Numbered from the stretch's first letter, positions 23,084-31,832 are shown. The stretch: 64,000 nucleotides of DNA from Pseudomonas peradeniyensis (GCF_014268935.2 NZ_JABWRJ020000005.1:310001-374000), one strand, 5' to 3'. Notes: generated by a model not told the origin, from the sequence alone. Program-made: numbers and translations.

Positions 23084-24082
23084 TTATTTGTTGGTATAGA
23101 TCTGGTCGAACACGCCACCGTCATTGAAGTGGGTCTTCTGCACGGTGCGCCAGTCGCCGAAGGTCTTCTCCACCGACAGGAAGTCGACTTTCGGGAAGCG
23201 GTCGGTGTACTTGGCCAGTACGGTGGCGTCACGCGGGCGCAGGTAGTTGTTCGCGGCGATCTCCTGGGCCTCCGGCGACCACAGGTACTTCAGGTATTCC
23301 TCGGCCACGGCCTGGGTACCTTTCTTGGCCACTACCTTGTCCACCACGCTCACCGGCGGCTCGGCCTCGGCCGACACGCTCGGGTAGATCACCTCGAACT
23401 GGTCGCGACCGAACTCGCGGGCGATCATCTCGGCCTCGTTCTCGAAGGTCACCAGCACGTCGCCGATCTGGTTGGTCATGAAGGTGGTGGTGGCGGCGCG
23501 GCCACCGGTGTCCAGGACCGGCGCCTGCTTGAACAGCTTGCCGACGAAGTCGCGGGCCTTGGTTTCGTCGCCGCCCTGCTTGAGCACGTAGCCCCAGGCC
23601 GAGAGGTAGGTGTAGCGGCCGTTACCCGAGGTCTTGGGGTTGGGCACGATCACCTGCACGCCGTCCTTGAGCAGGTCCGGCCAGTCCTTCAGCGCCTTGG
23701 GGTTGCCCTTGCGCACGATGAACACGGTGGCCGAGGTGAACGGTGCGCTGTTGTTCGGCAGGCGGCTCACCCAGTTGTCCGGCACCAGCTTGCCGTTGTC
23801 GGCCAGGGCGTTGATGTCGGTGGCCATGTTCATGGTGATCACGTCGGCCGGCAGGCCATCGATCACCGCGCGCGCCTGCTTGCTCGAGCCGCCGAAGGAC
23901 ATCTGCAGGTTGACCTTCTCGTTGTGCTCTTTCTCCCAGTGCTTCTGGAACGCCGGGTTGTAGTCCTTGTAGAAGTCACGCATCACGTCGTAGGAGACGT
24001 TGAGCAGGGTCGGGGCGGCCTGGGCGAGGTTGCCCAGGGCCAGGCCCGCGGCGAGCAGCGAGGCGCTGAAGAGTTTTTTCAC
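23084..24082 (-). CDS. sbp: Sulfate/thiosulfate ABC transporter substrate-binding protein
   Basis: 332 residues from the GTG at 24082, where AAGGA is well spaced; an ATG three codons upstream is directly abutted by that Shine-Dalgarno sequence and so is less likely. A signal peptide (MKKLFSASLLAAGLALGNLAQAAP) directs it to the periplasm. Sulfate-binding family features: LLNVSYDVMRDFYKDYN, FGGSSKQARAVIDGLPADVI, PNPKTSGNGRY. It delivers sulfate to the CysTWA permease, which is not encoded in this window. A sulfate-starvation (CysB) promoter is expected but I could not point to a site. Confidence 0.9.
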   Translation of the reverse strand: MKKLFSASLLAAGLALGNLAQAAPTLLNVSYDVMRDFYKDYNPAFQKHWEKEHNEKVNLQMSFGGSSKQARAVIDGLPADVITMNMATDINALADNGKLVPDNWVSRLPNNSAPFTSATVFIVRKGNPKALKDWPDLLKDGVQVIVPNPKTSGNGRYTYLSAWGYVLKQGGDETKARDFVGKLFKQAPVLDTGGRAATTTFMTNQIGDVLVTFENEAEMIAREFGRDQFEVIYPSVSAEAEPPVSVVDKVVAKKGTQAVAEEYLKYLWSPEAQEIAANNYLRPRDATVLAKYTDRFPKVDFLSVEKTFGDWRTVQKTHFNDGGVFDQIYTNK

Positions 24083-24190
24083 TGGGGGCATTCCTTGTTC
24101 TGATTCAAAGGGTTGGCGATATGCCAGCGACTATAGCGTTTGGCGCTTTGGTCGCTAAAGATCAAATGGCTCTTTGCTTATGCCGGCCTC

Positions 24191-24245
24191 ATCGCGGGGC
24201 AAGCCCGCTCCCACAACTACCGTGGGAGCGGGCTTGCCCCGCGAT
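24191..24245. repeat. REP doublet (inverted pair)
   Basis: ATCGCGGGGCAAGCCCGCTC and its inverse face each other across an 8-nt loop, directly downstream of the K+ channel gene and upstream of the sulfate-binding protein gene, which runs the same way. Confidence 0.88.
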
Positions 24246-24256
24246 GGGAAAACGCC

Positions 24257-25078
24257 TTACTGCTTGGGAAACAACGCATTGCCACACCGCGAACAAAACG
24301 CCGCGCCATGCTCGTGGTGATGCTTGGCGCAGGTCGGGCAGTCATGCTGCAACTGCTCGCCGCGCAGGGCATTGGCCAGCTCGGCGGTGAAGATGCCGGT
24401 GGGCACGGCAATGATCGAGTAACCGGTGATCATCACCAGCGACGACAGCACCTGCCCCAGCGGTGTCTTCGGCACGATATCGCCGAAGCCTACCGTGGTC
24501 AGGGTGACGATGGCCCAGTAGATGCCCTTGGGAATGCTGGTAAAGCCGTGCTCCGGTCCTTCGATCACGTACATCAGCGTGCCGAACACAGTGACCAGGG
24601 TCGACACGCTGACCAGGAACACGATGATCTTCTGCTTGCTGCCCTGCAGCGCCGCCAGCAGGTAGTGGGCCTGCTTGAGGTAGGGGCTGAGCTTGAGCAC
24701 GCGGAAGATCCGCAGCATGCGGATCACCCGGATCATCAGCAGGTACTGGGCGTCGCTGTAGTACAGGGCGATGATCCCGGGCACGATCGCCAGCAGGTCG
24801 ACCAGCCCGTAGAAACTGAAGGCATAGCGCAGCGGCTTGGGCGAGCAGTACAGGCGGGTGATGTACTCGGCGAGGAAGATCGCCGTGAAGCCCCACTCGA
24901 TGCCGGCCAGCAGCCCGGCGTAGTTCTGGTGCACATCGTCGATGCTGTCGAGGATCACCGTGACCAGGCTGGCTAGGATGATCAGCAGGAGGATCTTGTC
25001 GAAGCGACGCCCGGCGACGGTGTCGGTCTGGAAGACGATGATATAGAGGCGTTCGCGCAGGGAGGGCGGGGTGGACAT
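24257..25078 (-). CDS. Voltage-gated-type potassium channel with C-terminal zinc ribbon
   Basis: 273 residues, six predicted transmembrane helices. The S4-like helix RVIRMLRIFRVLKL carries Arg and Lys every third or fourth position, and the selectivity filter is TTVGFGD between S5 and S6. The C-terminal tail is unusual: it has four Cys arranged CPTC ... CSRC with a His-rich spacer, forming a probable zinc ribbon instead of an RCK/TrkA domain. It is predicted to be an inner-membrane K+ channel. Symbol withheld because it is not a clear Kch orthologue. Confidence 0.85.
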   Translation of the reverse strand: MSTPPSLRERLYIIVFQTDTVAGRRFDKILLLIILASLVTVILDSIDDVHQNYAGLLAGIEWGFTAIFLAEYITRLYCSPKPLRYAFSFYGLVDLLAIVPGIIALYYSDAQYLLMIRVIRMLRIFRVLKLSPYLKQAHYLLAALQGSKQKIIVFLVSVSTLVTVFGTLMYVIEGPEHGFTSIPKGIYWAIVTLTTVGFGDIVPKTPLGQVLSSLVMITGYSIIAVPTGIFTAELANALRGEQLQHDCPTCAKHHHEHGAAFCSRCGNALFPKQ

Positions 25079-25242
25079 GGGGCGGGTTCCGAAAGCGTGA
25101 ACAGCAAGCGTAGAAGGTTGCTGCCGTTGGTTGCAACGTCTTGTGCCGCCAGGACGGCCTGGTAGAAATGCCAGTTTTGCGCCTTGCCGAGTTGGCGCAC
25201 CATGGCCTGGAAAGCTACTTACCTGGAGATGGAGTTCTTGGC

Positions 25243-26010
25243 ATGTCTGAGCGGATCAATGATTTGAAGGTGCCCGCCTCTGCGCTGCTTCAGTGTGATC
25301 TGGCAGGTTCTGTGTTGAGCGCACACGGTACGGCGCAGCGAATGCTGACCTACACGGCCTATGGATACCTGGCTGACCCAGTGCGCAAAGGTGCGATTGG
25401 GTTCAATGGGCAGTTGCTGGAAGGTGACGTGCAAGGCTATCTGCTGGGGAATGGGCATCGGCTATACCATTTACCGATTATGCGCTTTGCCAGTCCAGAC
25501 GCTCTGAGCCCATTTGGTGAAGGAGGAGTGAATGCTTATTTATACTGTGACGGTGATCCGATAAATAAACTCGATCCATCAGGGCGTGTGCCTGGCTTCA
25601 TAAAGAAATTATTCAACCGCAGCAACACCGCTCCACAAGTGGCAACTAAGCAGCCAGGGTCGCTCAATAAACCTGCTGCTTCGGGCGCAACTCAACAGAC
25701 AGAGTTAACCAGTAGGCCCGGATTGCAGGCTGCAGTCGAGAAGGTTGGCTTGACCATCGAGGATGCGCAGGAACACTACGACGCAGTTACTCCTTCGGCG
25801 GGTTATGACTCTAATTTCCTTGCCGCCAAGGATTTTGTCGTGAATGGGCAGACCTATGGGATCACCAGAAGAGGGAGCGGTGTTGGCATCGTCATAGTTG
25901 ATACCTTCATGAAAGACCGTCACTCCAACAATCCGGAATACGTAATGATTACTCCCAATAAGCGACCTGCTTCATCGCCGAGCGATACCAGAAATCGGTT
26001 GCGTACCTAG
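25243..26010 (+). CDS. Orphan Rhs repeat-core protein with variable C-terminal domain
   Basis: 255 residues from the ATG at 25243 (GGAG 8 nt upstream); the open frame extends further upstream but lacks protein character. Residues 30-120 form the Rhs-associated core: TYTAYGYLA, GFNGQLLEGDVQGYLLGNGH, MRFASPDALSPFGEGGVNAY, and the boundary DPSGR. After it comes an unrelated tail (KKLFNRSNTAPQV... to NRLRT) of about 130 residues that should be the toxin domain; I do not recognise it. It has no secretion or PAAR/VgrG part and no obvious immunity gene. Lower GC in the tail suggests exchange. The stop overlaps the convergent urea transporter by 4 nt. Confidence 0.8.
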   Translation: MSERINDLKVPASALLQCDLAGSVLSAHGTAQRMLTYTAYGYLADPVRKGAIGFNGQLLEGDVQGYLLGNGHRLYHLPIMRFASPDALSPFGEGGVNAYLYCDGDPINKLDPSGRVPGFIKKLFNRSNTAPQVATKQPGSLNKPAASGATQQTELTSRPGLQAAVEKVGLTIEDAQEHYDAVTPSAGYDSNFLAAKDFVVNGQTYGITRRGSGVGIVIVDTFMKDRHSNNPEYVMITPNKRPASSPSDTRNRLRT

Positions 26011-26879
26011 CAAGTAGCCTTGCCCACAGCTTTGCCTTCACCAGGTACTACTTTGAGCAAGGCGGCAACCAACCAACAGGCCACTACAAAAGGTGCTGTC
26101 AGTCCGGAAATCGGTAACCACGCAACGATGGATTGCAACGCCATCGCACAGCCGATGGCGAGCATCGTAATCCAAGGCTTCTCGCCCTGGCGGCTGAAGG
26201 CCAGCGCGGCTAGTGCCGCATTGAAGCCGTACAGTCCCAGCCAGGCCCCTTGTGCCTCGCCCGCCAACAGCGCGACACCGCCACCGAGGGCCGAACCGAT
26301 CAGCGCCCAGGTAGCGGCATAGGGGTTGGCGAAGTACATGCCGATGACGATCAGCAGGCCGGCCATGGGCTTGTCGAGCAGGAAGATCTGCCCCACGCCG
26401 CGCAGCAGGGCATACACCGGATCGGCCTCGACATAGCCGTTGGCCGACGGCTCGGCCAGCAACAGGGTGGCCCAGCCCAGCAGCACGAAGGGTGCCGTAT
26501 AGGCCACCAGCAGCTTGCCGCCGCGCTTGCGCCACTGGTGGGTGAGCATGCTCGACAGACCGCCGGCGGCGATGATCAGCGGCGGCAGGATGGCCGACCA
26601 GGGCAGCACGGCGCTGATCAGGATGCCGATCAGCACGCCGTTGTAGCAGTACAGCCCGGCCTGGCGATCGGCGCGGTCGTAGCCGCGGCGCTGGGCGGTG
26701 AGCAGGCCGGCGAGGGCGCCAAGCAGGGCGCCGCCGACCAGGTTCGGCGCGGTCAGCAGGATGGCCAGCAGGCAGCACAGGCCGCACAGGGGATTGCGCA
26801 GCAGCAGCACCTGGCTGAAGCCGTTGAGCAAGGCCGTGGCCCAGTCGGGGCACGGGTTGACGAAATTCTTGGTGTACAT
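26007..26879 (-). CDS. Urea transporter (SLC14/UT family)
   Basis: 290 residues, about ten hydrophobic helices arranged as two repeats. Family features are the N-terminal NFVNPCPDWATALLNGFSQV and GLYCYNGVLIGI, echoed in the second half by GLYGFNAALAALAF. Urea channels of this family let urea pass down its gradient across the inner membrane. It lies beside the purine-degradation genes, whose last step frees urea, so it may export or recapture urea; no urease is in the window. A REP doublet separates it from pyruvate kinase upstream. Confidence 0.88.
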   Translation of the reverse strand: MYTKNFVNPCPDWATALLNGFSQVLLLRNPLCGLCCLLAILLTAPNLVGGALLGALAGLLTAQRRGYDRADRQAGLYCYNGVLIGILISAVLPWSAILPPLIIAAGGLSSMLTHQWRKRGGKLLVAYTAPFVLLGWATLLLAEPSANGYVEADPVYALLRGVGQIFLLDKPMAGLLIVIGMYFANPYAATWALIGSALGGGVALLAGEAQGAWLGLYGFNAALAALAFSRQGEKPWITMLAIGCAMALQSIVAWLPISGLTAPFVVACWLVAALLKVVPGEGKAVGKATC

Positions 26880-26967
26880 GGGCAGTCGGCAAGGTGGGTG
26901 GGGGAGCGGTGGGCCTCTTTGGGCCTCGGTTTTCCGCAGGTTCGGTGCATCGGGAGGGCTTTGCCCT

Positions 26968-27039
26968 CCTTTCGCGGCACAAGGCCGCTCCTACAAGGGA
27001 TCGCGGTCTCCTGTAGGAGCGGCCTTGTGCCGCGAAAGG
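26968..27039. repeat. REP doublet (inverted pair)
   Basis: CCTTTCGCGGCACAAGGCCG and CGGCCTTGTGCCGCGAAAGG arms, each continued by the TCCTACA end, sit just after the pyruvate kinase stop and before the urea transporter gene. Confidence 0.88.
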
Positions 27040-27062
27040 GGCGCAGAGCGCCCCCGGCGATC

Positions 27063-28478
27063 TTAGACCAAGGTCTCGATCCGCAAGGTGTTAGTCGAAC
27101 CCGGCTTGCCGAAAGGCACACCGGCGGTGATCAGCAGCGTGTCGCCACGGCTGGCCATGCCTTGTGCCTGGGCGATCTCCAGCGCGGTGGAAACCACCTC
27201 GTCGACCTGGCGCAGACGGTCGTTGACCACCGAATGCACGCCCCAGGTCACGCTCAGGCGGCGTGCGGTGTTGAGGTTCGGCGTCAGGTTGAGGATCGGC
27301 GCCCGTGGCCGCTCGCGGGCGGCGCGCAGGGTCGAGGCGCCCGACTCGCTGTAGTTGACCAGCACCGCCACCGGCAGGATGCCGCTGATGCGACGGATCG
27401 CGCAGCTGATGGCATCGGACACCGTGGCTTCGGCCTTGGGCCGGCCGACGTCGAGCTGGGCCTGATAGTCCGGGCCGTTCTCCACCTGGCGGATGATCTT
27501 GCTCATCATCTGTACCGCTTCCAGCGGGTAGTCGCCCGAGGCGGTCTCGGCCGACAGCATCACCGCATCCGCGCCTTCGGCCACGGCGTTGGCCACGTCG
27601 GTGACTTCGGCGCGGGTCGGGGCCGGGGAGAAGCGCATCGATTCGAGCATCTGGGTGGCCACCACCACCGGCTTGCCCAGCTGGCGGCAGGTATTGATGA
27701 TGCCTTTCTGGATCTGCGGCACGCTTTCGGCCGGCACTTCCACGCCCAGGTCGCCCCGGGCGACCATGATCGCGTCGGACAGCTCGGCGATGGCCTGCAG
27801 CTGCTCGACCGCCGAGGGCTTCTCGATCTTGGCCATCAGGTAGGCGCGCTCGCCAATCAGCTGACGCGCCTCGACGATGTCTTCAGGACGCTGGACGAAC
27901 GACAGCGCCACCCAGTCGACCCCCAGCTCCAGGCCGAAGGCCAGGTCGCGGCGATCCTTCTCTGTCAGCGGGGAGAGGTCCAGCACCGCCTGGGGTACGT
28001 TGACGCCCTTGCGGTCGGACAGCTCGCCACCGGCCAGCACTTCGGTGTCGATGGCGTCGCCGTGCTTGGCGGTGACGCGCAGGCGTAGCTTGCCGTCGTC
28101 CAGCAGCAGGTCCATGCCCGGCTCCAGCGCGGCGATGATCTCCGGGTGCGGCAGGTTGACCCGGCGGCTGTCGCCCGGGGTCTTGTCCAGGTCCAGGCGC
28201 AGGGCCTGGCCACGTTGCAGCTGGACCTTGCCGTCGGCGAAGCGGCCGACGCGCAGCTTCGGACCCTGCAGGTCCATGAGGATGCCCAGCGGGTAGTTGA
28301 GCTGCTGCTCGACTTCGCGGATCCACTGGTAGCGCAGGGCGTGGTCGGCGTGCTCGCCGTGGCTGAAGTTGAGGCGGAAGATGTTCACCCCGGCCTCGAC
28401 CAGTTGGCGGATGTCATCGATGCCTTTGATCGCAGGCCCTAGGGTGGCGAGGATTTTGACTTTTTTATCAGGCGTCAT
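27063..28478 (-). CDS. pykF: Pyruvate kinase
   Basis: 471 residues, the usual bacterial length. It converts phosphoenolpyruvate and ADP to pyruvate and ATP. TIM barrel motifs: FRLNFSHGEHADH near the N terminus, the catalytic Lys in MAKIEKPSAVEQL, and the Mg-binding IMVARGDLGVEVP. Then TQMLESM and the C-terminal allosteric domain (VNYSESGASTLRAARERP) complete the protein. Its ATG overlaps the ttuD stop by 4 nt, so it is coupled to glycerate kinase and forms the end of the glyoxylate-to-pyruvate branch. A second pyruvate kinase is normally present elsewhere in pseudomonads. Confidence 0.95.
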   Translation of the reverse strand: MTPDKKVKILATLGPAIKGIDDIRQLVEAGVNIFRLNFSHGEHADHALRYQWIREVEQQLNYPLGILMDLQGPKLRVGRFADGKVQLQRGQALRLDLDKTPGDSRRVNLPHPEIIAALEPGMDLLLDDGKLRLRVTAKHGDAIDTEVLAGGELSDRKGVNVPQAVLDLSPLTEKDRRDLAFGLELGVDWVALSFVQRPEDIVEARQLIGERAYLMAKIEKPSAVEQLQAIAELSDAIMVARGDLGVEVPAESVPQIQKGIINTCRQLGKPVVVATQMLESMRFSPAPTRAEVTDVANAVAEGADAVMLSAETASGDYPLEAVQMMSKIIRQVENGPDYQAQLDVGRPKAEATVSDAISCAIRRISGILPVAVLVNYSESGASTLRAARERPRAPILNLTPNLNTARRLSVTWGVHSVVNDRLRQVDEVVSTALEIAQAQGMASRGDTLLITAGVPFGKPGSTNTLRIETLV

Positions 28479-29749
28479 GATTGCGGAGTCTCGAGGATCA
28501 GGATGGCACGGAAGTCGTTGACGTTGGTGCGGGTCGGCTCGGTGACGATCAGCGCGTCGAGGGCGGCGAAGTAGCCATAGCCGTTGTTGTTGTCCAGCTC
28601 ATCGCTGGCCGACAGGCCCAGGGCCTCGGCGCGGGCATGGCTGTCCGGGGTCATGAAGGCGCCGGCGTTATCCTCCGAGCCGTCGATGCCGTCGGTGTCG
28701 CCGGCCAGGGCGTACACGCCCGGCAGGCCCTTGAGGCTTTCGGTGAGGCTGAGCAGGAACTCGGCGTTGCGCCCGCCACGGCCATTGCCACGCACGGTGA
28801 CGGTGGTCTCGCCGCCGGAGAGGATCACGCAGGGGGCCTTGAGCGGTTGACCGTGCAGGACGATCTGCCGGGCGATGCCGGCATGCACCTTGGCCACCTC
28901 ACGCGACTCGCCCTCCAGGTCGCCGAGGATCAGCGGGCTGAAGCCGGCCTGGCGGGCTTTCACCGCGGCGGCCTCCAGCGACTGCTGGGGCCTGGCGATC
29001 AGCTGGAAGTGGCTGCGGGCCAGGGCCGGGTCATCGGCCTTGACGGTCTCGGAGGCCGGATTGTTGAGCCAGTCGATGACGGCCTTGGGCGCGGCGATGT
29101 TGTAGCGCTTGATGATCGCCAGGGCGTCGGCCGAGGTGCTCGGGTCGGCCACGGTGGGGCCGGAGGCGATGACCGTGGCGAGATCGCCCGGCACGTCGGA
29201 AATCGCGTAGGTGTAGACGGTGGCCGGCCAGCAGGCCTTGGCCAGGCGGCCGCCCTTGATCGCCGAGAGGTGCTTGCGCACGCAGTTCATCTCGCCGATG
29301 GTGGCGCCGGATTTCAGCAGGGCCTTGTTGATCTGCTGCTTGTCGGCCAGGGTCAGGCCTTCGGCGGGCAGGGCCAGCAGGGCCGAGCCGCCGCCGGAGA
29401 GCAGGAAGATGACGCGGTCGTCTTCGCTCAGGTTGCTGACCAGGTCGAGCACGCGCTTGGCCACGGCGAGGCCGGCGGCATCGGGGACCGGGTGGGCGGC
29501 TTCGACCACCTCGATCTTCTGGCAGCTGGCGCCATGGCCGTAGCGGGTGACCACCAGGCCGCAGACTTCGCCCTGCCAGCTTTTCTCGACCACTTCGGCC
29601 ATGGCCGCGGCGGCCTTGCCGGCGCCGATGACGATGACCCGACCGCTGCGGTCGGCGGGCAGGTGGGGTTCGAGGACCTGGCGGGGGTGGGCGGCGGCGA
29701 TGGCTGTGTCGAACAGCTCGCGCAGGAGTTTTTGTGGATCGACCGACAT
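28475..29749 (-). CDS. ttuD: Glycerate 2-kinase (MOFRL family)
   Basis: 424 residues, DUF4147 plus MOFRL domains. It starts MSVDPQKLLRELFDTAIAAA, with GRVIVIGAGKAAAAMAEV and FLLSGGGSALLALP as the nucleotide and substrate loops. The C-terminal MOFRL part contains LSGGETTVTVRGNGRGGRNA and AGDTDGIDGSEDNAGA. Historically called hydroxypyruvate reductase (TtuD); the family acts as glycerate 2-kinase, making 2-phosphoglycerate from the glycerate supplied by GlxR. A 50-codon open extension upstream includes a hairpin and is not coding. Its stop overlaps the pykF start. Confidence 0.92.
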   Translation of the reverse strand: MSVDPQKLLRELFDTAIAAAHPRQVLEPHLPADRSGRVIVIGAGKAAAAMAEVVEKSWQGEVCGLVVTRYGHGASCQKIEVVEAAHPVPDAAGLAVAKRVLDLVSNLSEDDRVIFLLSGGGSALLALPAEGLTLADKQQINKALLKSGATIGEMNCVRKHLSAIKGGRLAKACWPATVYTYAISDVPGDLATVIASGPTVADPSTSADALAIIKRYNIAAPKAVIDWLNNPASETVKADDPALARSHFQLIARPQQSLEAAAVKARQAGFSPLILGDLEGESREVAKVHAGIARQIVLHGQPLKAPCVILSGGETTVTVRGNGRGGRNAEFLLSLTESLKGLPGVYALAGDTDGIDGSEDNAGAFMTPDSHARAEALGLSASDELDNNNGYGYFAALDALIVTEPTRTNVNDFRAILILETPQS

Positions 29750-29790
29750 GGCAGGCTCCCAGATTCTTGTTGTTCTGCAAAATCGAAAAC

Positions 29791-29828
29791 GCCCCTGGAA
29801 CTGCCTCCGTGCAGGCCGAACCAGGGGC
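29791..29828 (-). terminator. Hairpin between glxR and ttuD
   Basis: GCCCCTGG (29791-29798) pairs with CCAGGGGC (29821-29828), with an inner GCCT/AGGC stem. On the minus strand it is followed by GTTTTCGATTTTG, giving a terminator or attenuator 40 nt before the ttuD start. It would lower ttuD-pykF expression relative to gcl-hyi-glxR or separate the two units. Confidence 0.6.
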
Positions 29829-29875
29829 GGGTGTTGCTCGGGGTCACCGCCTGGCACCCAGGCGGTGTGAAATTC

Positions 29876-29899
29876 ATCGCGGGGCAAGCCCGCTCCCAC
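29876..29899. repeat. Single REP element
   Basis: A lone REP core (ATCGCGGGGCAAGCCCGCTC then CCAC) in the glxR-ttuD spacer, without the usual inverted partner. Confidence 0.7.
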
Positions 29900-29930
29900 G
29901 TATCAGAGCGTTAGGCCCCGCGATTGGGCC

Positions 29931-30824
29931 TTACTTGTCGTCGCGGATCGAGAAGTTGGCCATGTGCTCCAGGCCCTTGATCAGCGCCGAGTGGTCCCAG
30001 TTGCCGCCGCCCAGCGCCACGCAGGTGCTGAACACTTGCTGGGCGTTGGAGGTGTTGGGCAGGTTGATGCCCAGCTCCTTGGCGCCTTGCAGGGCCAGGT
30101 TCAGGTCCTTCTGGTGCAGGTTGATGCGGAAGCCCGGGTCGAAGGTGCCCTTGATCATGCGCTCGGCGTGCACTTCGAGGATCTTCGACGAGGCGAAGCC
30201 GCCCATCAGCGCTTCACGTACCTTGGCCGGGTCCGCGCCGTTCTTGGCGGCGAACAGCAGCGCTTCGCCGACGGCCTGGATGTTCAGGGCGACGATGATC
30301 TGGTTGGCCACCTTGGCGGTCTGGCCGTCGCCGTTGCCGCCGACGCGGGTGATGTTCTTGCCCATGGCTTCGAACAGCGGCAGGGCGCGTTCGAAGGCTT
30401 TCGGGCAGCCGCCGACCATGATGCTCAGGGTCGCGGCCTTGGCGCCGACTTCACCGCCGGACACCGGGGCGTCCAGGTAGGCGGCGCCGGTGGCCTTGAT
30501 CTTCTCGGCGAAGGCCTTGGTGGCGGTGGGGGAGATCGAGCTCATGTCGATCACCACCTTGTTCGGGCCGACGCCTTCGACGACGCCGTTCTCACCGAAC
30601 AGGACGCTCTCGACCTGCGGGGTGTCCGGGACCATGACGATGATGAACTCAGCTTCCTGGGCCACTTCCTTCGGGTTGGCCAGGGCCACGGCGCCAGCGG
30701 CGATCAGGTCGGCCGGTGCGGCGTCGTGGTGGGTGGAAACGAAGATGCTGTGACCTGCTTTTTGCAGGTTCTGGGCCATGGGCTTGCCCATGATGCCGGT
30801 GCCGAGGAAACCGATTTTAGCCAT
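29931..30824 (-). CDS. glxR: Tartronate semialdehyde reductase (2-hydroxy-3-oxopropionate reductase)
   Basis: 297 residues, beta-hydroxyacid dehydrogenase family. Rossmann start IGFLGTGIMGKPMAQNLQKA, substrate motif DAPVSGGEVGAKAATL, and the catalytic Lys in GDGQTAKVANQIIVALNI. It reduces tartronate semialdehyde made by Gcl to D-glycerate with NAD(P)H. It stands after gcl and hyi on the same strand, in the order of glyoxylate assimilation. A REP doublet lies in the 170-nt gap to hyi. Confidence 0.94.
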   Translation of the reverse strand: MAKIGFLGTGIMGKPMAQNLQKAGHSIFVSTHHDAAPADLIAAGAVALANPKEVAQEAEFIIVMVPDTPQVESVLFGENGVVEGVGPNKVVIDMSSISPTATKAFAEKIKATGAAYLDAPVSGGEVGAKAATLSIMVGGCPKAFERALPLFEAMGKNITRVGGNGDGQTAKVANQIIVALNIQAVGEALLFAAKNGADPAKVREALMGGFASSKILEVHAERMIKGTFDPGFRINLHQKDLNLALQGAKELGINLPNTSNAQQVFSTCVALGGGNWDHSALIKGLEHMANFSIRDDK

Positions 30825-30868
30825 GAAATTGTGCCTCTTTGTATTTGTTTGAACAGGCGACTCGACCC

Positions 30869-30986
30869 CTGTGGGAGCGGCCTTGTGTCGCGAAAGGGGC
30901 GCGAAGCGGCCCCACGATTTCAGCCACGCAGGAAGATTGCCGGGGCCGCTGCGCGGCCCTTTCGCGACACAAGGCCGCTCCCACAG
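30869..30986. repeat. REP doublet in the hyi-glxR gap
   Basis: CTGTGGGAGCGGCCTTGTGT at the left and its inverse at the right enclose about 50 nt that themselves contain GGGGCCGC-type repeats. Being inside an operon, it may act as an mRNA stabiliser or partial terminator. Confidence 0.85.
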
Positions 30987-30995
30987 CGCGCCGTC

Positions 30996-31778
30996 TTAAA
31001 TTGCGTTATGGGTCTTCAGCCAGCCCAGACCGGCTTCAGTGGTGGTCTTGGGCTTGTATTCCGCGCCCACCCAGCCCTGGTAGCCAATGCGGTCCAGGTG
31101 CTCGAACAGGAAGCGGTAGTTGATCTCGCCGGTGCCCGGCTCGTGGCGGCCCGGGTTGTCGGCCAGCTGCACGTGGTTGATCAGCTTCAGGTTGGTTTCC
31201 AGGGTGCGCGCCAGGTCACCTTCCATGATCTGCATGTGGTAGATGTCGTACTGCAGGAACAGGTTGTCGCTGCCCACCTCGGCCTGGATTTCCAGGGCCT
31301 GTTTCGTGGTGTTCAGGTAGAAGCCGGGGATGTCGCGGGTGTTGATCATTTCCATGACCAGGCGGATCCCGGCGCCCTTGAGCTTGTCGGCGGCGTAGCG
31401 CAGGTTGTCGACGAAGGTCTTGCGCACGGTGGCGCAGTCCAGGCCCTCGGGGCGAATGCCGGCCAGGGCGTTGACCTGGGTGTTGCCCAGCACCTTGGCG
31501 TACTCGATGGCCTTGTCGACACCAGCGCGGAATTCTTCGACGCGGTCAGGGTGGCAGGTGATGCCGCGCTCACCCTTGGCCCAATCGCCGGCAGGCAGGT
31601 TGAACAGCACCTGGGTCAGGCCATGGGCGTCGAGCTGCTGCTTGATCTCGGCGGCGCTGAAATCGTACGGGAAGAGGTATTCGACGCCGCTGAAACCAGC
31701 GTCGGCGGCGGCCTTGAAGCGGGCCAGGAAATCCTGCTCGGTGAACAGCATGGACAGGTTGGCGGCGAAGCGAGGCAT
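30996..31778 (-). CDS. hyi: Hydroxypyruvate isomerase
   Basis: 260 residues, AP-endonuclease-2-type TIM barrel. It starts MPRFAANLSMLFTEQDFLAR, with GFSGVEYLFPYDFSA, LVMEMINTRDIPGFYLNTT, YDIYHMQIMEGDLARTL and a C-terminal VGAEYKPKTTTEAGLGW. It interconverts hydroxypyruvate and tartronate semialdehyde. It follows gcl by 54 nt, which include a small hairpin (CCCCCGCGCAAGGCGCGGGG). Confidence 0.94.
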   Translation of the reverse strand: MPRFAANLSMLFTEQDFLARFKAAADAGFSGVEYLFPYDFSAAEIKQQLDAHGLTQVLFNLPAGDWAKGERGITCHPDRVEEFRAGVDKAIEYAKVLGNTQVNALAGIRPEGLDCATVRKTFVDNLRYAADKLKGAGIRLVMEMINTRDIPGFYLNTTKQALEIQAEVGSDNLFLQYDIYHMQIMEGDLARTLETNLKLINHVQLADNPGRHEPGTGEINYRFLFEHLDRIGYQGWVGAEYKPKTTTEAGLGWLKTHNAI

Positions 31779-31832
31779 AGGTCGTCTCCTTGCGTTGAAG
31801 ACCCCCGCGCAAGGCGCGGGGGCGTCAGGCGA

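Noticed and set aside
25141..25242. Extended start of the orphan Rhs protein at 25141
   Set aside because: The 34 extra residues do not resemble Rhs sequence, and the ATG at 25243 has a good GGAG at 8 nt.
27063..28478. Pyruvate kinase as an intruder gene in the purine locus
   Set aside because: It overlaps ttuD by 4 nt and completes the glycerate-to-pyruvate route, so it belongs there functionally.
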